In this document: piece by piece, positions 35,101-46,976 of the stretch
Layout: every line of letters begins with the position of its first letter
Position numbering within the stretch: the first letter of the stretch is position 1
Origin: Stictocephala bisonia
Lineage: Eukaryota; Arthropoda; Insecta; Hemiptera; Membracidae
DNA: 64,000 nt
Assembly: GCA_035578905.1 (NCBI GenBank)
Contig: JAQJVL010000537.1
Location: forward strand, 62,001 to 126,000
Direction: 5' to 3'
Translations under genes and position numbers: made by a program
Notes under the pieces: model-generated
Told to the model about the DNA's origin: nothing
What the model saw: only the letters and a program-made list of their open reading frames with translations
The model's database searches: none

Positions 35101-38100
35101 ATTACATTTTAATCAGTAGAAATGGTTTTTGTTATAATTGAATATCACGTGGCAAGTTACAATAATTAGCTTGCCAAGTTAGAGTTAATAACAAACATAA
35201 GTCAGGATTGATGTTATTGGTGTAATATTAATAATATAGAGTAAAAAATATATTTTAAGTAATCGATTTCAGCAATACTTTTTTACATATTTCTACACAG
35301 TTAACGGAAAAATAAGGCAATTAACTAACGGACTAATTATTAACTAACAGAAAAATGATTAATTACAGTAACCGTGTTTTCATTTAAGTATTAATGTACC
35401 ATTATATTAACTACTTGTGTATTCAGGTATACAGTATTCATACGAAAATAATAATGTCAAGGATTAGAACATGAAAGTAAAAGAACTACAAAACTGATAT
35501 TGTAAATCAAAACTTTCTTTTACTTAGAAGTAGGTACTGAAGTAAATTATTTATATTCAATGTTTAGTAAAAAGATGAGTAACTAAATAATGATTGAAAT
35601 AGGTAATTAATTGTTGTACCTAACAATGTACAGAACAATGTTTTAAACCAAACGGTGTGGAACCAGTTCTCCCATGAAGCAGTTCAAAGTCTACCTAGTG
35701 ACTTGTCAGAACGGAACTTACTATCCAGCTTGTCACAGTTGCTCACTTTACCCTTCCAATCACAAGTCTGTTTATCTACGTCGAAAGCCAGTCCTGATGG
35801 ACAACTAATTTGCTTCATACCGGCTTTTGTGCACCTAGACAACAGAATGGTAACAATAGTCTAATTAATGACGTAATCAACAAGGTGTAAGGCGAGCCAC
35901 ACCAAGGGGCCTGGAGCTGAGGCGTCGCCTTGGCAACACTCCAAATATTGCTGTCAAGCACCGAAACCAACCATTTGAAGTTCAATTTGATAATGAATGA
36001 CACAATATTTAACTAAGAAGTGTTTTAAATCATAAATATAGATGTAAATTTAAGGTATTCACCTAATGACACATTTTAATCAGTGTAATGTATATTTACA
36101 TAGCAATTATGTTCAATTTAGGTTCATAAACAAGCAGATCTAACCAAGATTATGCTGCAGTGTCTGAACTTAGATAGAGCTCTTCTGAATTAAATGAAGA
36201 GAGTCACGTGTTCAAACACCGGGAGATCCAATTAGATTGATCTGTTGTCGCATAGCAATTTTGAAATATTTAGTAAAAAATGGTACTGGCATTGAAATAA
36301 AGTCAGTTTATTATATAAAAATATACATGTAAACTTCAAAAATATATACAATTGAGTTTTATTAAATATTAACTAATTTATATTTTTTGTCCTAATCAAA
36401 GCACCATTTTTATTTTGGATATTTTATATTTGGGGTATTTTTATAATAAGATTAAAAAGAGATGTTTGATTTTAGATGTTGATTTGCTCAGGTTACCGAT
36501 GTGTTTGAAAGGATTATTGTTTTAAAGACTAAAAGGATGTTCTTGGCTTATAATGTGTAAACGAGTGTCCTTCATTCGAATTGTCTATTGGAGAAGGTTA
36601 CCAGTACCTCAACTAGACCCTGTGTCGACTCGCCTTACAGTTTTCTTATATTTACTTACTCTCTAGCTCTCCACAATTTTTAACATTGGTTTTCCAATCA
36701 CATGTCTGTCGGTCAATATCAAAGGCGAGTCCGTTGGGACACCGCACCCCGGCAAGGCGAGTCTTCCCATTTTCTGCAGCCTTATCACACCTGTAGCAAA
36801 CAGAACCTTATCCAACATCCGTCATAAGACCCTTTACAAACCATTGGTCATCAAGAACAGACTGCTGGTGACATTTAGGATATAGGTACATAGATAATAA
36901 GGATGTGTCATAATATAATCATGTCATATCTACAGCAGGAGATTCTGAATGTCTAGTAATTTATTTATAAAAGTTAATAATCTGACAGTTGGTTTTTAAG
37001 TCATATTTTTGTATTTAAACAGGTTATTAACATTTTAGAAATTGACTGATAATTGATTGTATTTTGCATTGTTACAAAAATATATTAAAATATGCTGTAG
37101 TTGCTATCTAAGTTTAGATATTTTATGTAATTTTCATATAACTAAGTTTCTTTATTTTTGTTTGCACGGAGTATTAATATACCCACAAAGAAATCAAAAC
37201 TCACTGATTCTGAGGTATTATCATACTGTTACAGTAAGCAAATGCAAAAATAAGACTTAAGTTGATTGAACATGTCAATTTCAAACTAGACCAATGAAAA
37301 TATAGTTTTCTACCAATGCAATAAAGCCTATCCAAAAGTATTTTGGCAAAAAATGTATTAAACTAAACTAGTGGCTTGTAGGGGCAAAAGCCACTAAATA
37401 AATAAAATATAAATGTTGCTGTTAAATATTTAATGTATAATATTGAATTAATAATAATTTTGTAAAACTCAAACATAAAGTTACCCATGTAAATACTGGT
37501 TTGTTCAGTTGAATATCAGGTTCTTTAAATGTTTGGCCTTGTGCCTTGTTAATTTGGGTATAAAACATTAACAGCTGGAGTATTGCATTTGTCTTATTAA
37601 AAACTGAAATATTTGATGCATATTACCACAGTATAAACAATAGTTATACCAAATAAACACACAAAAGTTAGGAACACTCTTCCCATAAGATTAACACAGA
37701 AACTCTGAGGGCTAATGGGTTAGAGCCCTTAAGGCGGGTCACAAAATTTTTATTTTTCCCGCCATCTACAATCTCAGAGCTTTAAAATGAGCCATTTCCA
37801 AAGGCTGTAGATGAAGTATAATGCGTGGGATTTTGAAGCAACTGATTTGCCTTACGAAATTAAATATATAGATATAACTACACACACATAACCAATAAAA
37901 ATTGTAAAATATGTTGGTACCACTGACCTCTCTCTCTATCAGTAGAGTCTAAAATTTAACTTCAAATTCAGATTCATTTAAGAAGAAAACAATATAGTGT
38001 CTTAAGTTCTTTTAATGCTAAAAGTTTTAATCTCTGTATAAGCTATAGCCAAATCACAACTCGCTGTTGTAAAAGTGCATAAACAATAGTATTGCTGGGA

Positions 38101-41100
38101 GATCCATTTAATATATTTTAGAGGCATACAAAAGAGGGTAGAGACCCTGAATCCTTGCATAGAAACAATAATGCAAATACAAAATCCACTCCTCACTGAA
38201 CAACTTGTCCAAGAACTCAAGGGACTGACAGAGACTCTACTGGGGCCTCACTAAAGAAGAGATAAGTGGCCCTGAAAAGTCAAAATTTGTACTTTTTTAA
38301 CCACAGGCTGCTTTCTTTTCTATTAAACAAATTTAAAAAAATCCTAAGAGCATTAACAACCTCAAAAAAAGTAAACTCATAGAGGATAATAAAAAGTATT
38401 ACAGCTGTTTTTGAATATGCCAAAAGTTGGGTCCCATATTTTTGTATTATAAAGCTATTTCTTAAATAGTATTTTTAATTGATCCTTTTATATAAAAGGA
38501 TTTTGCTTGATTACGTTTCATGATAAGCTTCAGCATACACCTCCAGGACCTTACAATTCAAGAGTCTTAACTCACCTAACAACATCCCTACAGTCACCAG
38601 TGGTGGTCAGCCTGAAGTACTCATCTGGAGGGCGGTCCTTGCACAGCTCGTCAACGGACTGGCTTTCGTCTTCCCCCTCACCTTCATCGTCCTGCCTCTT
38701 CTGTCGATGAGCCACTACACTAGCTGTATAAAAGAAGACAGATTTAATTGATGACTGCCCAAGTGTCCTTCTTTATTTAGATTAGTTATAAAAGAACTTG
38801 TGCATGCTATGAATTCTATAACAAATAGTATTATAATATCTTTTGGTTTTGTTCTTTTAAGAATGGAAGAAAAATGAGGATGTTCCTGAAAGCGATATTG
38901 AGAGATGATGTAATAAAGTTCTGAGGATAAAAATAATATATATACGTTATTGCTATTGGTACTTGAATGTATACTAAATGTGCAAATATTTGTTAATTCA
39001 TTGTAAAGCTTGTTTAGTATTAGCGAGGCACTATTACAGAAGTCTGGGGTGTCGATGTTAGGTGGCGGTCGTGGTTTGGAAGTTGTTTAGGGGAGAGAAC
39101 TGAGTATCAGGAGTGTTAGCTAACCAAAAGGTAGACCAGTACTACATAGTTTTTATTCCACGTAAAGTTGTAGATCCTTTAGTTTTCCTATCTATTGGGA
39201 AATTACTCAGATAGTAACCAGACTTCACATGTCGTTTACACTCATCAAACTCTTCAAGTAATTGTTCATATTTACCTTAAAATATTTACAAGCTGTTGGC
39301 ATCTCATATCTAAATGGAAAAATACGCAATTGAAATCACTAATAACTTTTTATTGTGAACATTTAAAAATAATGGTTGGACATACTGTTAAAAGTGTCAT
39401 AACTTGAAAGGATATTTTCCTTTATATCAAGCATAAAATACGATTATATGTTTGGGTTAATTTGGGCAGTTTTTGAAAAATCAAACTATTGCTTTTAATT
39501 AAATATTATGAGGATATGAGTTTAGCATTTGAAATACAATGATTTAGACAAGTACAGAATCTTCCTTGTTAGAAAAGTGTTATAACTTTTCCAGGTTAAG
39601 TGTTGGGCTTCTTAGATTTATACTAAAAAGTAAAAACACATGTCAAATATAAAAACAACAACACGAACTTCTTTATAACATGTTGTTGTTTTTATAAGGT
39701 TAGGTTAGGTTCGTGTTCCCAGCTTATTTTTCTATGCGTCTAAAATATTATTATTGTAAATGAATAAAAGAATGACAAAACTAGAACCACCAACGCGTAT
39801 CACAGTCGAATAGAAGAACGACTACTATAGTTCCGCGTATATAATGAGGTGACTTTCCGTTTCAAAATTCACAAGATTGATTACTCAGTACTTCGATAAA
39901 ATACATTTTCATAAATTGATAGACGACGGCCACATTTCACACATACCATCGTATGGCGTGATATGACTCCAGCGAGTGCGGAGTTTATCAAGGGCAGCGA
40001 GATTGTTCTGGAAAATCGCGGCTTGCTCACAAGGACCGGCCTTCAGCAGTGGCTAACAGTACTTACTTGTCCCGACAAGGACGTCTAGGGAACCGGAATC
40101 CTGAGTCTGCAGTCAACTTTGTGTATAAATTGTTGCTGCATCAAGGTTACTTTCCGATTTAATTAGATCAATTTAGGGATTTAATAATAGATTCGTTACC
40201 TATTATCCATCAACCATACAAATAGCGTATTTTCTCATGGTACGCTCCCCCATCCCAACGTCATGTTGGCTCTAGCACCCAACATCTCAGGTTATTTACA
40301 TACAACAGTCACAAAGACTTAATTACGTAAATGTGCCGGAAAAATGAGGAAACATAATACTCTTGTATAGTGTAGTGAGGTCGAGGTTATGTAAGGATTG
40401 GTACATTGGTCGCGGAATGTGGATGGCCTTTGGGATTGCAACTGTAAGCCACGGAGCGCACAATCAGCTGGGAGAAATCGCAATTCACCGCAGCACTTCA
40501 ATCCCCCATTCCTTCAGGGGGAATTACACTTCATAGGGACTATAACATACGTTTTAGCTGACGGTTTGGCATTGTTGGATGAATTGTTAACTCATTACTT
40601 TTCTATTCGTTAAACTAATTTGAACTCTATAAATTCCATTAAATTGGCAACACTTTATTTGTTTTTTCTTTTATTAAATGAATATAATCTTTATTATAAA
40701 CCAAGGAAATTTACTCCTTAGAAAGATTTATCAGTTATTGTTCAATTAGAAATAAACAGCTGTTGGTTATCAGCTGATTGAAAATTTGTTTTAACTCTGA
40801 TTGGGATTGATTATTACAATATTTTGATGACGTTAGGTTCTAACCAACTACACTAATAACCAGTCATTTATTATTTTAATATCAAGATTAATTATACCGA
40901 TTTTGTACACCATAGACGTAGGCGTCATTAGTTGGGGGGAGGGAGGGTTGCCAAAACCCAAAATACGCTTCTCATTATTGGGAGGTGAATAATTCATTTC
41001 ACACTTTACATTGTATGGTGTTATTTTCGTATATAACCCTTAAAATTGACGTAAATATAATTATATTTGTAGTCAGTGCCTTAAGGCACCAACCATTGTA

Positions 41101-42655
41101 AACATAAACGCCGTACAAGCGCAATTCTTCTTACTTGATTAGTCGAGGCAGTCTTAATAAACTAGTTAAAGAACAATTCCGCTCATAATTATTAAGCTGT
41201 TACTCACAGTTGATTGGTTATTCAAACGCATAATTACGCAAGAAAACGACTCTCACATGTTTAGAGGTGATTTCGTTGACCTTGATACAGGGTGAAATGT
41301 ATAAAAACAACTTTCACTTCCACTTTGAAATTAGTGAGTTAATTTAAACTTTAACTTCATTAACTAACAAGATTATGTTTTCTTGATACTCTATTGAAAA
41401 AAAGGTTCAAGTAGATAGCTAAATCATAGTAAAAGGCAGGAATATTTTTGCCGAATGTACATTGCAACATATGAGATGAGTTGTAAATGACGAAGTTGCT
41501 TCTGGCAACAAGTAGGCATAAAAAATAAATCAAAATTATTTTGCTTAAAATCACGTTTATCAAGCCATTTATGCTCGATAATAATTTGCCAATATCTTTA
41601 AATATAAATACTTTAATACATATATCAATGTTTTAAGCACGTTTAAATTCACTAGTCCTAGTGATTCTTATTCCTATAGATTGAAATGCAAATTCTTAAT
41701 GCAGATTTCGTTCAGCGCATTGATTTGCAGCACACTGGTACAGAGTTGCATAACACGAAACATTTTAATCCGGTTTCTAATCCAAGATGGCTGCTACGAG
41801 GTAGGGTATGGTCGAGGGGTGGTGGGGGGTGCGCATGGGCGGACCAGGTCCAAGAGTCTTTGTGAGCCGAGAAACTGAGTCGGGAGTTCGCAACATATAA
41901 ACCCGCAGCGCATGACAATATAAAGGACTGGATTGACACTTAACACACGTTATGGCAATGTTATGCAAAATCCATTATACATACAAATTATGTACGGAGA
42001 ATATTACAGCTGTTGAAGTTTTTTACAGCAAATACTCACAAAAGTAGCTGAGAATTTAAAATGTGAAGTTGGGTTCACATTTACTACTGAGTTATAAGTA
42101 GGCCCTAATAAACAACTTGATATAGGTATATACAAACAACAGAAACTCATTATTATTACATAGTTAATAAATCTGTATAATATTCCTTTTAGCGCTGAAC
42201 AAAATGTAATAATTCTGTAATTTTCAATTTATGTTTATTGCGTAATTTATTTTAAATTATTTAATTATATATTTAACTACATAAATCAATATAATCGATG
42301 GTTCAAATTTGAATAGTAAGTGATCTTTTTGTTATGCAATTTTAATTAGTGATAGTAAAACAATTAATATATGTGGTAAACAAAATCTGCTAAATTGATT
42401 TGTACTTTGCATTGTTGTTTACGTATTAACAATCTATTAATATCATTAACATTTTAATAAAAGTATAAAACAATTGGTAAACAATATTTTAACCAAATCA
42501 ATATAAATATATTTGAATTAAATCGAGATAAACAGAAATAAATCACGAGATGTAAATACCATTATTAACTATGAAGGAAATATTAAACAGGCGTTGTACT
42601 TACACAGAGCAAGGAGCAGAAGGAACCATGCTGCATACGTGTGGCTAGCCATCAT
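28921..42655 (-). CDS. CDA2: Chitin deacetylase 2 (vermiform), whole gene
   Basis: A secreted protein of the cuticle and tracheal lumen that modifies or organises chitin. Eight coding exons on the minus strand: 42655-42604, 38723-38576, 36790-36660 (3a) or 35834-35722 (3b), 33073-32924, 31998-31883, 31332-30526 and 29151-28921. All introns are GT-AG and phases agree, giving 544 residues with 3a and 538 with 3b, the usual family length. Order: signal peptide, CBM14 chitin-binding domain, LDLa, CE4 deacetylase domain, conserved C-terminus. Identity as CDA2 rather than CDA1 (serpentine) rests on TITFNGAINVDNIDLYDEIF, FSLTHKDDPKYW and LDPTGDGFSAK as remembered for vermiform proteins. Typical CE4 motif TFDD reads TFNG, and HxxxH reads FSLTH, so the metal site is probably incomplete. 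Introns hold no other gene. Confidence 0.96.
30526..31332 (-). CDS. CDA2: CDA2 exon 6: CE4 (NodB-like) deacetylase domain
   Basis: 807 bp (269 codons), starting VPQMITITFNG and ending FVTMLQ before GTAAGC. CE4 motifs seen: motif 1 is TFNG instead of TFDD; motif 2 is FSLTH instead of HxxxH; motif 3 MRAPYLRVGG is intact; motif 4 is around VPIWPYTLYFRMPH; motif 5 is GLHFHASW. Loss of the catalytic and metal-binding Asp and of one metal His predicts weak or no catalysis alone. These same changes are, to my recollection, shared by vermiform orthologues, so they are lineage features rather than decay. Confidence 0.95.
31883..31998 (-). CDS. CDA2: CDA2 exon 5: Cys-rich linker
   Basis: 116 bp, acceptor CTCTAG, donor GTACAT. 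It encodes VETDPNRAPDCDPTQCVLPD, then CFCSADGTRIPGNIEPNQ, the conserved linker leading into the CE4 domain, and ends in phase 0. A rearranged fragment like this exon lies at 13088-13142. Confidence 0.93.
32924..33073 (-). CDS. CDA2: CDA2 exon 4: LDL receptor class A domain
   Basis: 150 bp, acceptor TTGCAG, donor GTAAGT. It encodes a short linker and a complete LDLa repeat with six cysteines (CPEGKLSCGNGEC, FCNDKPDC, KDESDENAC). The DESDE acidic cluster is the calcium-binding site. If exon 2 were joined straight to this exon the reading would hit TAA at the fourth codon. Confidence 0.95.
35722..35834 (-). CDS. CDA2: CDA2 alternative exon 3b: rest of CBM14
   Basis: 113 bp, acceptor GTCTAG, donor GTAAGT. 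It encodes RCTKAGMKQISCPSGLAFDV, then DKQTCDWKGKVSNC, homologous to exon 3a and evidently from tandem exon duplication. Joined after 3a it would read into TGA within seven codons, so 3a and 3b cannot be used together. From memory, Tribolium CDA2 also has two alternative exons at this place, which supports the assignment. Confidence 0.93.
36660..36790 (-). CDS. CDA2: CDA2 alternative exon 3a: rest of CBM14
   Basis: 131 bp, acceptor CTACAG, donor GTAAGT. It encodes RCDKAAENGKTRLAGVRCPN, then GLAFDIDRQTCDWKTNVKNC, cysteines 3-6 of CBM14. Entry and exit phases equal those of exon 3b. It is six residues longer than 3b, in the loop between cysteines 3 and 4. The two peptides keep the same cysteine framework but differ in charge, so they probably differ in chitin affinity or partner (inference). 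Confidence 0.93.
38576..38723 (-). CDS. CDA2: CDA2 exon 2: linker and start of CBM14
   Basis: 148 bp, acceptor TATACAG, donor GTGAGT. It encodes an acidic linker (RQDDEGEGEDESQSVDEL), then CKDRPPDEYFRLTTGDC, the first two cysteines of the CBM14 domain. It ends in phase 2 with AG, needing a G from exon 3a or 3b to finish an Arg codon. Confidence 0.93.
38724..42603 (-). other. CDA2: CDA2 intron 1
   Basis: 3,880 bp, AT-rich. It holds the truncated dispersed repeat at 39030-39245 and a somewhat more GC-rich stretch at 39.8-40.6 kb with no recognised exon. First introns often carry enhancers; none can be named. Confidence 0.7.
39030..39245 (+). mobile_element. SINE-like/LINE-tail repeat, copy 2
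   Basis: Shares blocks such as AGAACTGAGT and ATTCCACGTAAAG in order with 1180-1400. It is 5'-truncated and lies in CDA2 intron 1. Confidence 0.65.
42604..42655 (-). CDS. CDA2: CDA2 exon 1: signal peptide
   Basis: Starts with tandem ATGs (42655-42653 and 42652-42650), and an in-frame TAG lies four codons upstream, so no earlier start is possible in this exon. It encodes MMASHTYAAWFLLLLAL plus one base, a short signal peptide with a Leu-rich core; cleavage is expected just after the exon junction. Donor GTAAGT. The alternative donor two bases earlier would give a stop at the junction and is excluded. Confidence 0.9.
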
Positions 42656-42695
42656 GCACTGGAGCTAAGGAGAGGCAACGGCCAGCTTTCCTTTT

Positions 42696-42703
42696 TATTT
42701 ATA
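42696..42703 (-). promoter_or_regulatory. CDA2: Candidate TATA box of CDA2
   Basis: TATAAATA on the minus strand, 41 bases upstream of the first ATG. A start site about 30 bases downstream would leave a leader of only 10-20 bases. A CpG-rich stretch (about 42715-42785, with repeated GCGC) lies just upstream, unusual against the AT-rich surroundings. Confidence 0.55.
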
Positions 42704-42785
42704 CTGGAGGACAGCGCATGCGCGAAGGATCACTTTCACTAGGCGCGCTACGGAGAGACTAAGTGCGCGCCGCCGCGACCGTCAG

Positions 42786-43235
42786 CCCTTATATTATCAT
42801 AAAGGAGAGGGGAGTGATTCGACCCACCGATCTGTGTCAAAATCAAACGTACATACTTATATATAGCTTTAAGGTGTATGTAACTCTCAGCTAGATAAAT
42901 TTGTAAATAAAACTAGATTTATATTTATGTGCTAATAGAAATGCGCATTCCTCAACTTATCATCATAAAAATTCAGAAAAAAACACTTGCACAGCATTAT
43001 AAAAATTACTTAAATGGGTGTTTCATATTTTTTTAATTTTTAGAATAAATCATATTTTTCTTCAATATGACAGAAAAATTGTGTAATTTTGAATATACAG
43101 TAGTCTAAGATGTAGTTTTACAAGAGGAAGAAAGATTTTATAAAAATGATTAGGTCCATTAAATACTGACTTTAAAATGTATAGACATATAAGGATATAT
43201 AAAAACAACTGACAAATATTATGTCATTAACAAAT
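42786..43235. other. Region upstream of CDA2, no feature seen
   Basis: AT-rich; may hold CDA2 upstream control sequence. Nothing specific recognised. Confidence 0.4.
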
Positions 43236-43530
43236 GAATACTAAAACGCTACGGACATATCAAGACAATGGCACTCAGTATTTTAACAGAGAAAATCGTA
43301 GAATTGAGGACAATCAAAGAAGACATAAAAGAAGCAGGTATAAAAGAAACTGACAACACAAAGACGATCGACTTTTTATTGATAAGTTGGTCAGGGGACG
43401 CCAGGAAAATAAAATGAAACAACTTGGTCTAGGGAAAGATATACAGCTAACTCATTCCAAATGAATGAAACGGACTTGGACGTAAATAAAAGTCAACTCA
43501 TCAAAATCAGGTGTTGACTGCGCTGTAATA
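43236..43530 (+). pseudogene. Possible decayed LINE C-terminal fragment
   Basis: Broken plus-strand frames give remnants like LRTYQDNG, RRIEDNQRRHKR and DKLVRGRQENKMKQ, reminiscent of the basic GHI-RGR-KRW tail after LINE reverse transcriptases. No intact frame; the assignment is weak. Confidence 0.35.
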
Positions 43531-44128
43531 ATAATAAATATTATCTATTATTATTACAGTTAGACAACGTTAACAACTATAATGATAAAACAGTTTACCG
43601 TTTCCTTATTCTCTTGCTTGAAAACTATATTGTTATACATTTTTATTATTTGCAGTAAATTGTGACAAATATACAAACATAATCAAAAGGCTTACAGGAA
43701 TATTATATGAATAATAAATTCATTATTTTTCAGTTTGACTTCAAATATTTATTCTATCTGCTCTCTGGTAATTCAACAATTAAATATTGGTGTAATGGTC
43801 CAGACATTACAATGGCAAGAACTCTACTACTTGTTGTTTTCGAGCCAGGCAAAACACTTAAAGCAGGGCTGGTAGGCCAGACATTTTTAATGCAAAACTT
43901 CAAAACAAAGGAAAGGCAAATACTGAAACAATTTAATTATTTTGTATCTAAAAAGAATCTTAACTTCAAACTTTATTATTACAGTATACTGGAACCAAAA
44001 ATAACCCGGACTAGTAAAATATTTTTATTTGCGTAAAACTAAATACCGAAAACCTGTACATGCTCTAAACCTAAGACATTTTTCTTGTACTGTCTCTTTA
44101 TGAAAAAGGGAGAAGGCTCTTTGGAGTG

Positions 44129-44178
<50 letters not shown>

Positions 44179-44993
44179 TAAGCTTAAAGGGTGTTGTGTT
44201 AATTGTTGTTATTACAGCATTTACTTAAATAAAAATATAATGTTTTATTTTATCAAAATATATTTCGATCCGCCTTCGTTCACAACATATAAGTAAATTA
44301 ATTAAAAAGTTCTAAGAGGCCAGTAGTTTTGTTTTATAAATGTGTATATTTTACGATTTAGTAATAAATATCCAAATGAAACTTGTGAAAACTTTACAAC
44401 GACGTAGCACAATAACAACATCAATAACAGCTATAAATAAAATTTATAAAATATATGCCATTTGTTAAATTTTTATTAAATGAATATAACATGAAAATAT
44501 TAACAGAAGATGTTCCAAAAATATAAGTAAAATAATGGTTAAGATTGGATTTAGGCCTTGTACTAATTATTAATAAATAATAGTTCATGTATAATAGTAA
44601 AAACAAATATAGTAAGCATTCAATAAACTTTTCATCCATTGTTAATTGTTCAGTTAACTATCATTGATAAAAATCATCCATTAAAAAAACAAGAGGGGTT
44701 TTAGTTATCAAGTAATTTTTAAGGTTACCAGAGACCAAATAGAGACATCGCAGAGATATTTACTTAATGACAGACGAGCTTCGAAAGAGAATTATACTTT
44801 CCCACTAACAGCATTTCTGAAGCACAACTTTTTTGCTTGCTTGAGGACATCATTTTACTAAAAAAAGGAGGGCCTATTTTACTCGTAAAATGAATATTTA
44901 GGCAATTGTTCAACATGCATTAAAAAAAAAAGAGGAGTGCAGAATATAATAAATTGGGTTCGGTATGTTCTATTTTAATTTTCTTTTAAACCG

Positions 44994-45058
<65 letters not shown>

Positions 45059-45217
45059 TTTCTCTAAAAATTCATTGTATATTGATTTTAAAGGGGACGT
45101 ATTAAATTTAGCCTACTTAGAAGTAAAAGACAGCAATTGATCAATGTTAGTGAAAATCAAAACACCATTGTATACCATCGTTAAAGTCTCCACTGGCGCA
45201 TCGTGAAAAGGTAATAC
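43531..45217. other. AT-rich DNA with simple repeats
   Basis: Holds a 46-base poly(A) at 44131-44176, possibly the tail of an old retroposed sequence to its left, and a (TA)n tract at 44993-45058. The 109-codon frame at 43707-44036 has no recognisable domain. Confidence 0.5.
44993..45058. repeat. (TA)n microsatellite
   Basis: About 30 TA units with one TG interruption. Confidence 0.97.
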
Positions 45218-46976
45218 CCTTGATTATATACACCTACAATAGATAAACCATCTAGTAGGAATATTTGTGGCAGTAATTTTGTTAGTTAGTGTGGCCCGCA
45301 ACCACAGCTGTTTTAAACTGTATTACATTTACATGGAGCTACACTAGCGCTCCACAATGGACCACAAAAATAGCTGATATTTTGAGACTCAAAATTTAAC
45401 ATTGGATGGGAAATCTATTTGTGTATAAAATCAATGGTAATACACACATATTATAGAATAGGCCTACACTTTAAAGAACCAACATATAAATACGGCAGTA
45501 GGAATACCAAACATTTAAGTGTTCAATATTACTATAAAATATATGGATAAATGTAAAAACATACGTATATCGTAATAACATTTCTTGATTAAGTTTTGTT
45601 ACATACGCACATAATTTATAATCATTTCAGTCCGAAATTTTAACCAGGTATTATTCAATAAATACGTGTAAAAATCAAAGAAGGTTGAGCACAGGTAAAT
45701 TGATTTAAGTTATCTTAATTTGGGGGGGGAGAGGGGGAGAATTTTGCAACCACTATTGATTAACAATGAAAAATAACCTTTCATTTATGAATGACAGGAA
45801 ATATATGATTTTAACAAATGTTTTCAATGATTGACTTAGAATAAGCATGGTTTAACATCAAGAGTGAGAGTGTTCTTTAATTGTGGTCGTTAAGATACTA
45901 TATTATGCTAACTAAGAATTAAATGATTATAAACATTGTAACGCTGATAAGTAAAATCCAGCTGCTCTAGTTAGTCATTTGTATAACTTGGCTAATTTTG
46001 TACGGAATTTGAGCAAAGAATTTTGATTTTATTTCATAACCACTAACTTTCAATTCTTGTAAGGGAAATTTAAAATACATACCCGTAATTTTAAATTCAC
46101 TTGTGTTTTATAAAAAAAATTATACTACAAAAAAAATTACGTAAGAAAAATTGACATAATTATTACGAGTATATCATGGTAGCTGCAATATTTGATTAAT
46201 ATATATCTATTATTTACTATCTATATTTCGTTCAAAATCTATACTCTCCCATATCTTTACAGTCAGTGTTATATCAATAAATAAATAGCAAATAAATATA
46301 TTTATACATAAAATATAGAATTATTCAATACACATCTAACATTTTACAGAGAAAAAAATTAGGCAATCAAGGTCAAATTGATTGAACAATTAAAAAAGAG
46401 AAAATCTGTACGCCTTGGTGAATTTATATAAGATAATAACATTAAAAAAATGTTAATCTGAGAACTATTAATGTTTTTAAAGTGGGTTAATTAATTATGG
46501 CTTAGTCGGGAGAAATCTGTTTGAACAAAATAAGAAAATTCCAAAATTAGCTGATTCTTCACATAATTGATGACTGAGTGAAAATGTCTGAAGAGTTGTT
46601 AAAGTTGGTCATCTCCTACCATCGGCTATTTAACATTTAATTTCTGTCCATGCAGAACTAGATTACAAAGAACTTATGTTGAGGGAAGCGTGATTTGTTC
46701 CATACCATGCAATCGTTGAACTGACGCCAACAATAGGTCTTTAGGTGCTTCTGGCTATTTAACGTTATACAGTTGCTATTATACACACATAGATTTCCCA
46801 AACAATATTAATTTTTGAGTCTCAAAATATTAGTTGTTTTGTGGTCCATTGTGGAGCGCTAGTGTAGTGCCATGTAAATGTAATGCAGTTTGTTGCTGGC
46901 CTCACTAACTAACAAAATTACAGGCAAAAATAGTCTTATTAGATCGAATATCTATTGTAGGTTTATATAATCAAGG
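45218..46976. mobile_element. Foldback DNA element with ~215-bp inverted arms
   Basis: The left arm (45218 to about 45432) reads CCTTGATTATATA ... TTTTGTTAGTTAGTG ... CACTAGCGCTCCACAATGG; the right arm (about 46777-46976) is its reverse complement at roughly 80-85% identity with small indels. The 1.76-kb unit has no transposase frame. A LINE-tail fragment sits inside at about 46225-46295. The superfamily is unknown and the target duplication unclear. Confidence 0.75.

Larger units (their letters stand above)
29152..38575 (-). other. CDA2: CDA2 introns 2-7
   Basis: Intron sizes: exon 2 to 3a, 1,785 bp; 3a to 3b, 825 bp; 3b to 4, 2,648 bp; 4 to 5, 925 bp; 5 to 6, 550 bp; 6 to 7, 1,374 bp. All are AT-rich with no transposon-scale repeat noticed, unlike the flanking DNA. 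Short frames in them carry no recognisable domain. Confidence 0.8.

Noticed and set aside
28921..42655. Assignment as CDA1 (serpentine)
   Set aside because: CDA1 proteins keep TFDD and HSxSH motifs as I recall them; this gene has TFNG and FSLTH and two alternative exon 3 copies, all pointing to CDA2.
43707..44036. 109-codon plus-strand frame
   Set aside because: AT-rich composition, no recognisable domain, no supporting splice or promoter signal.
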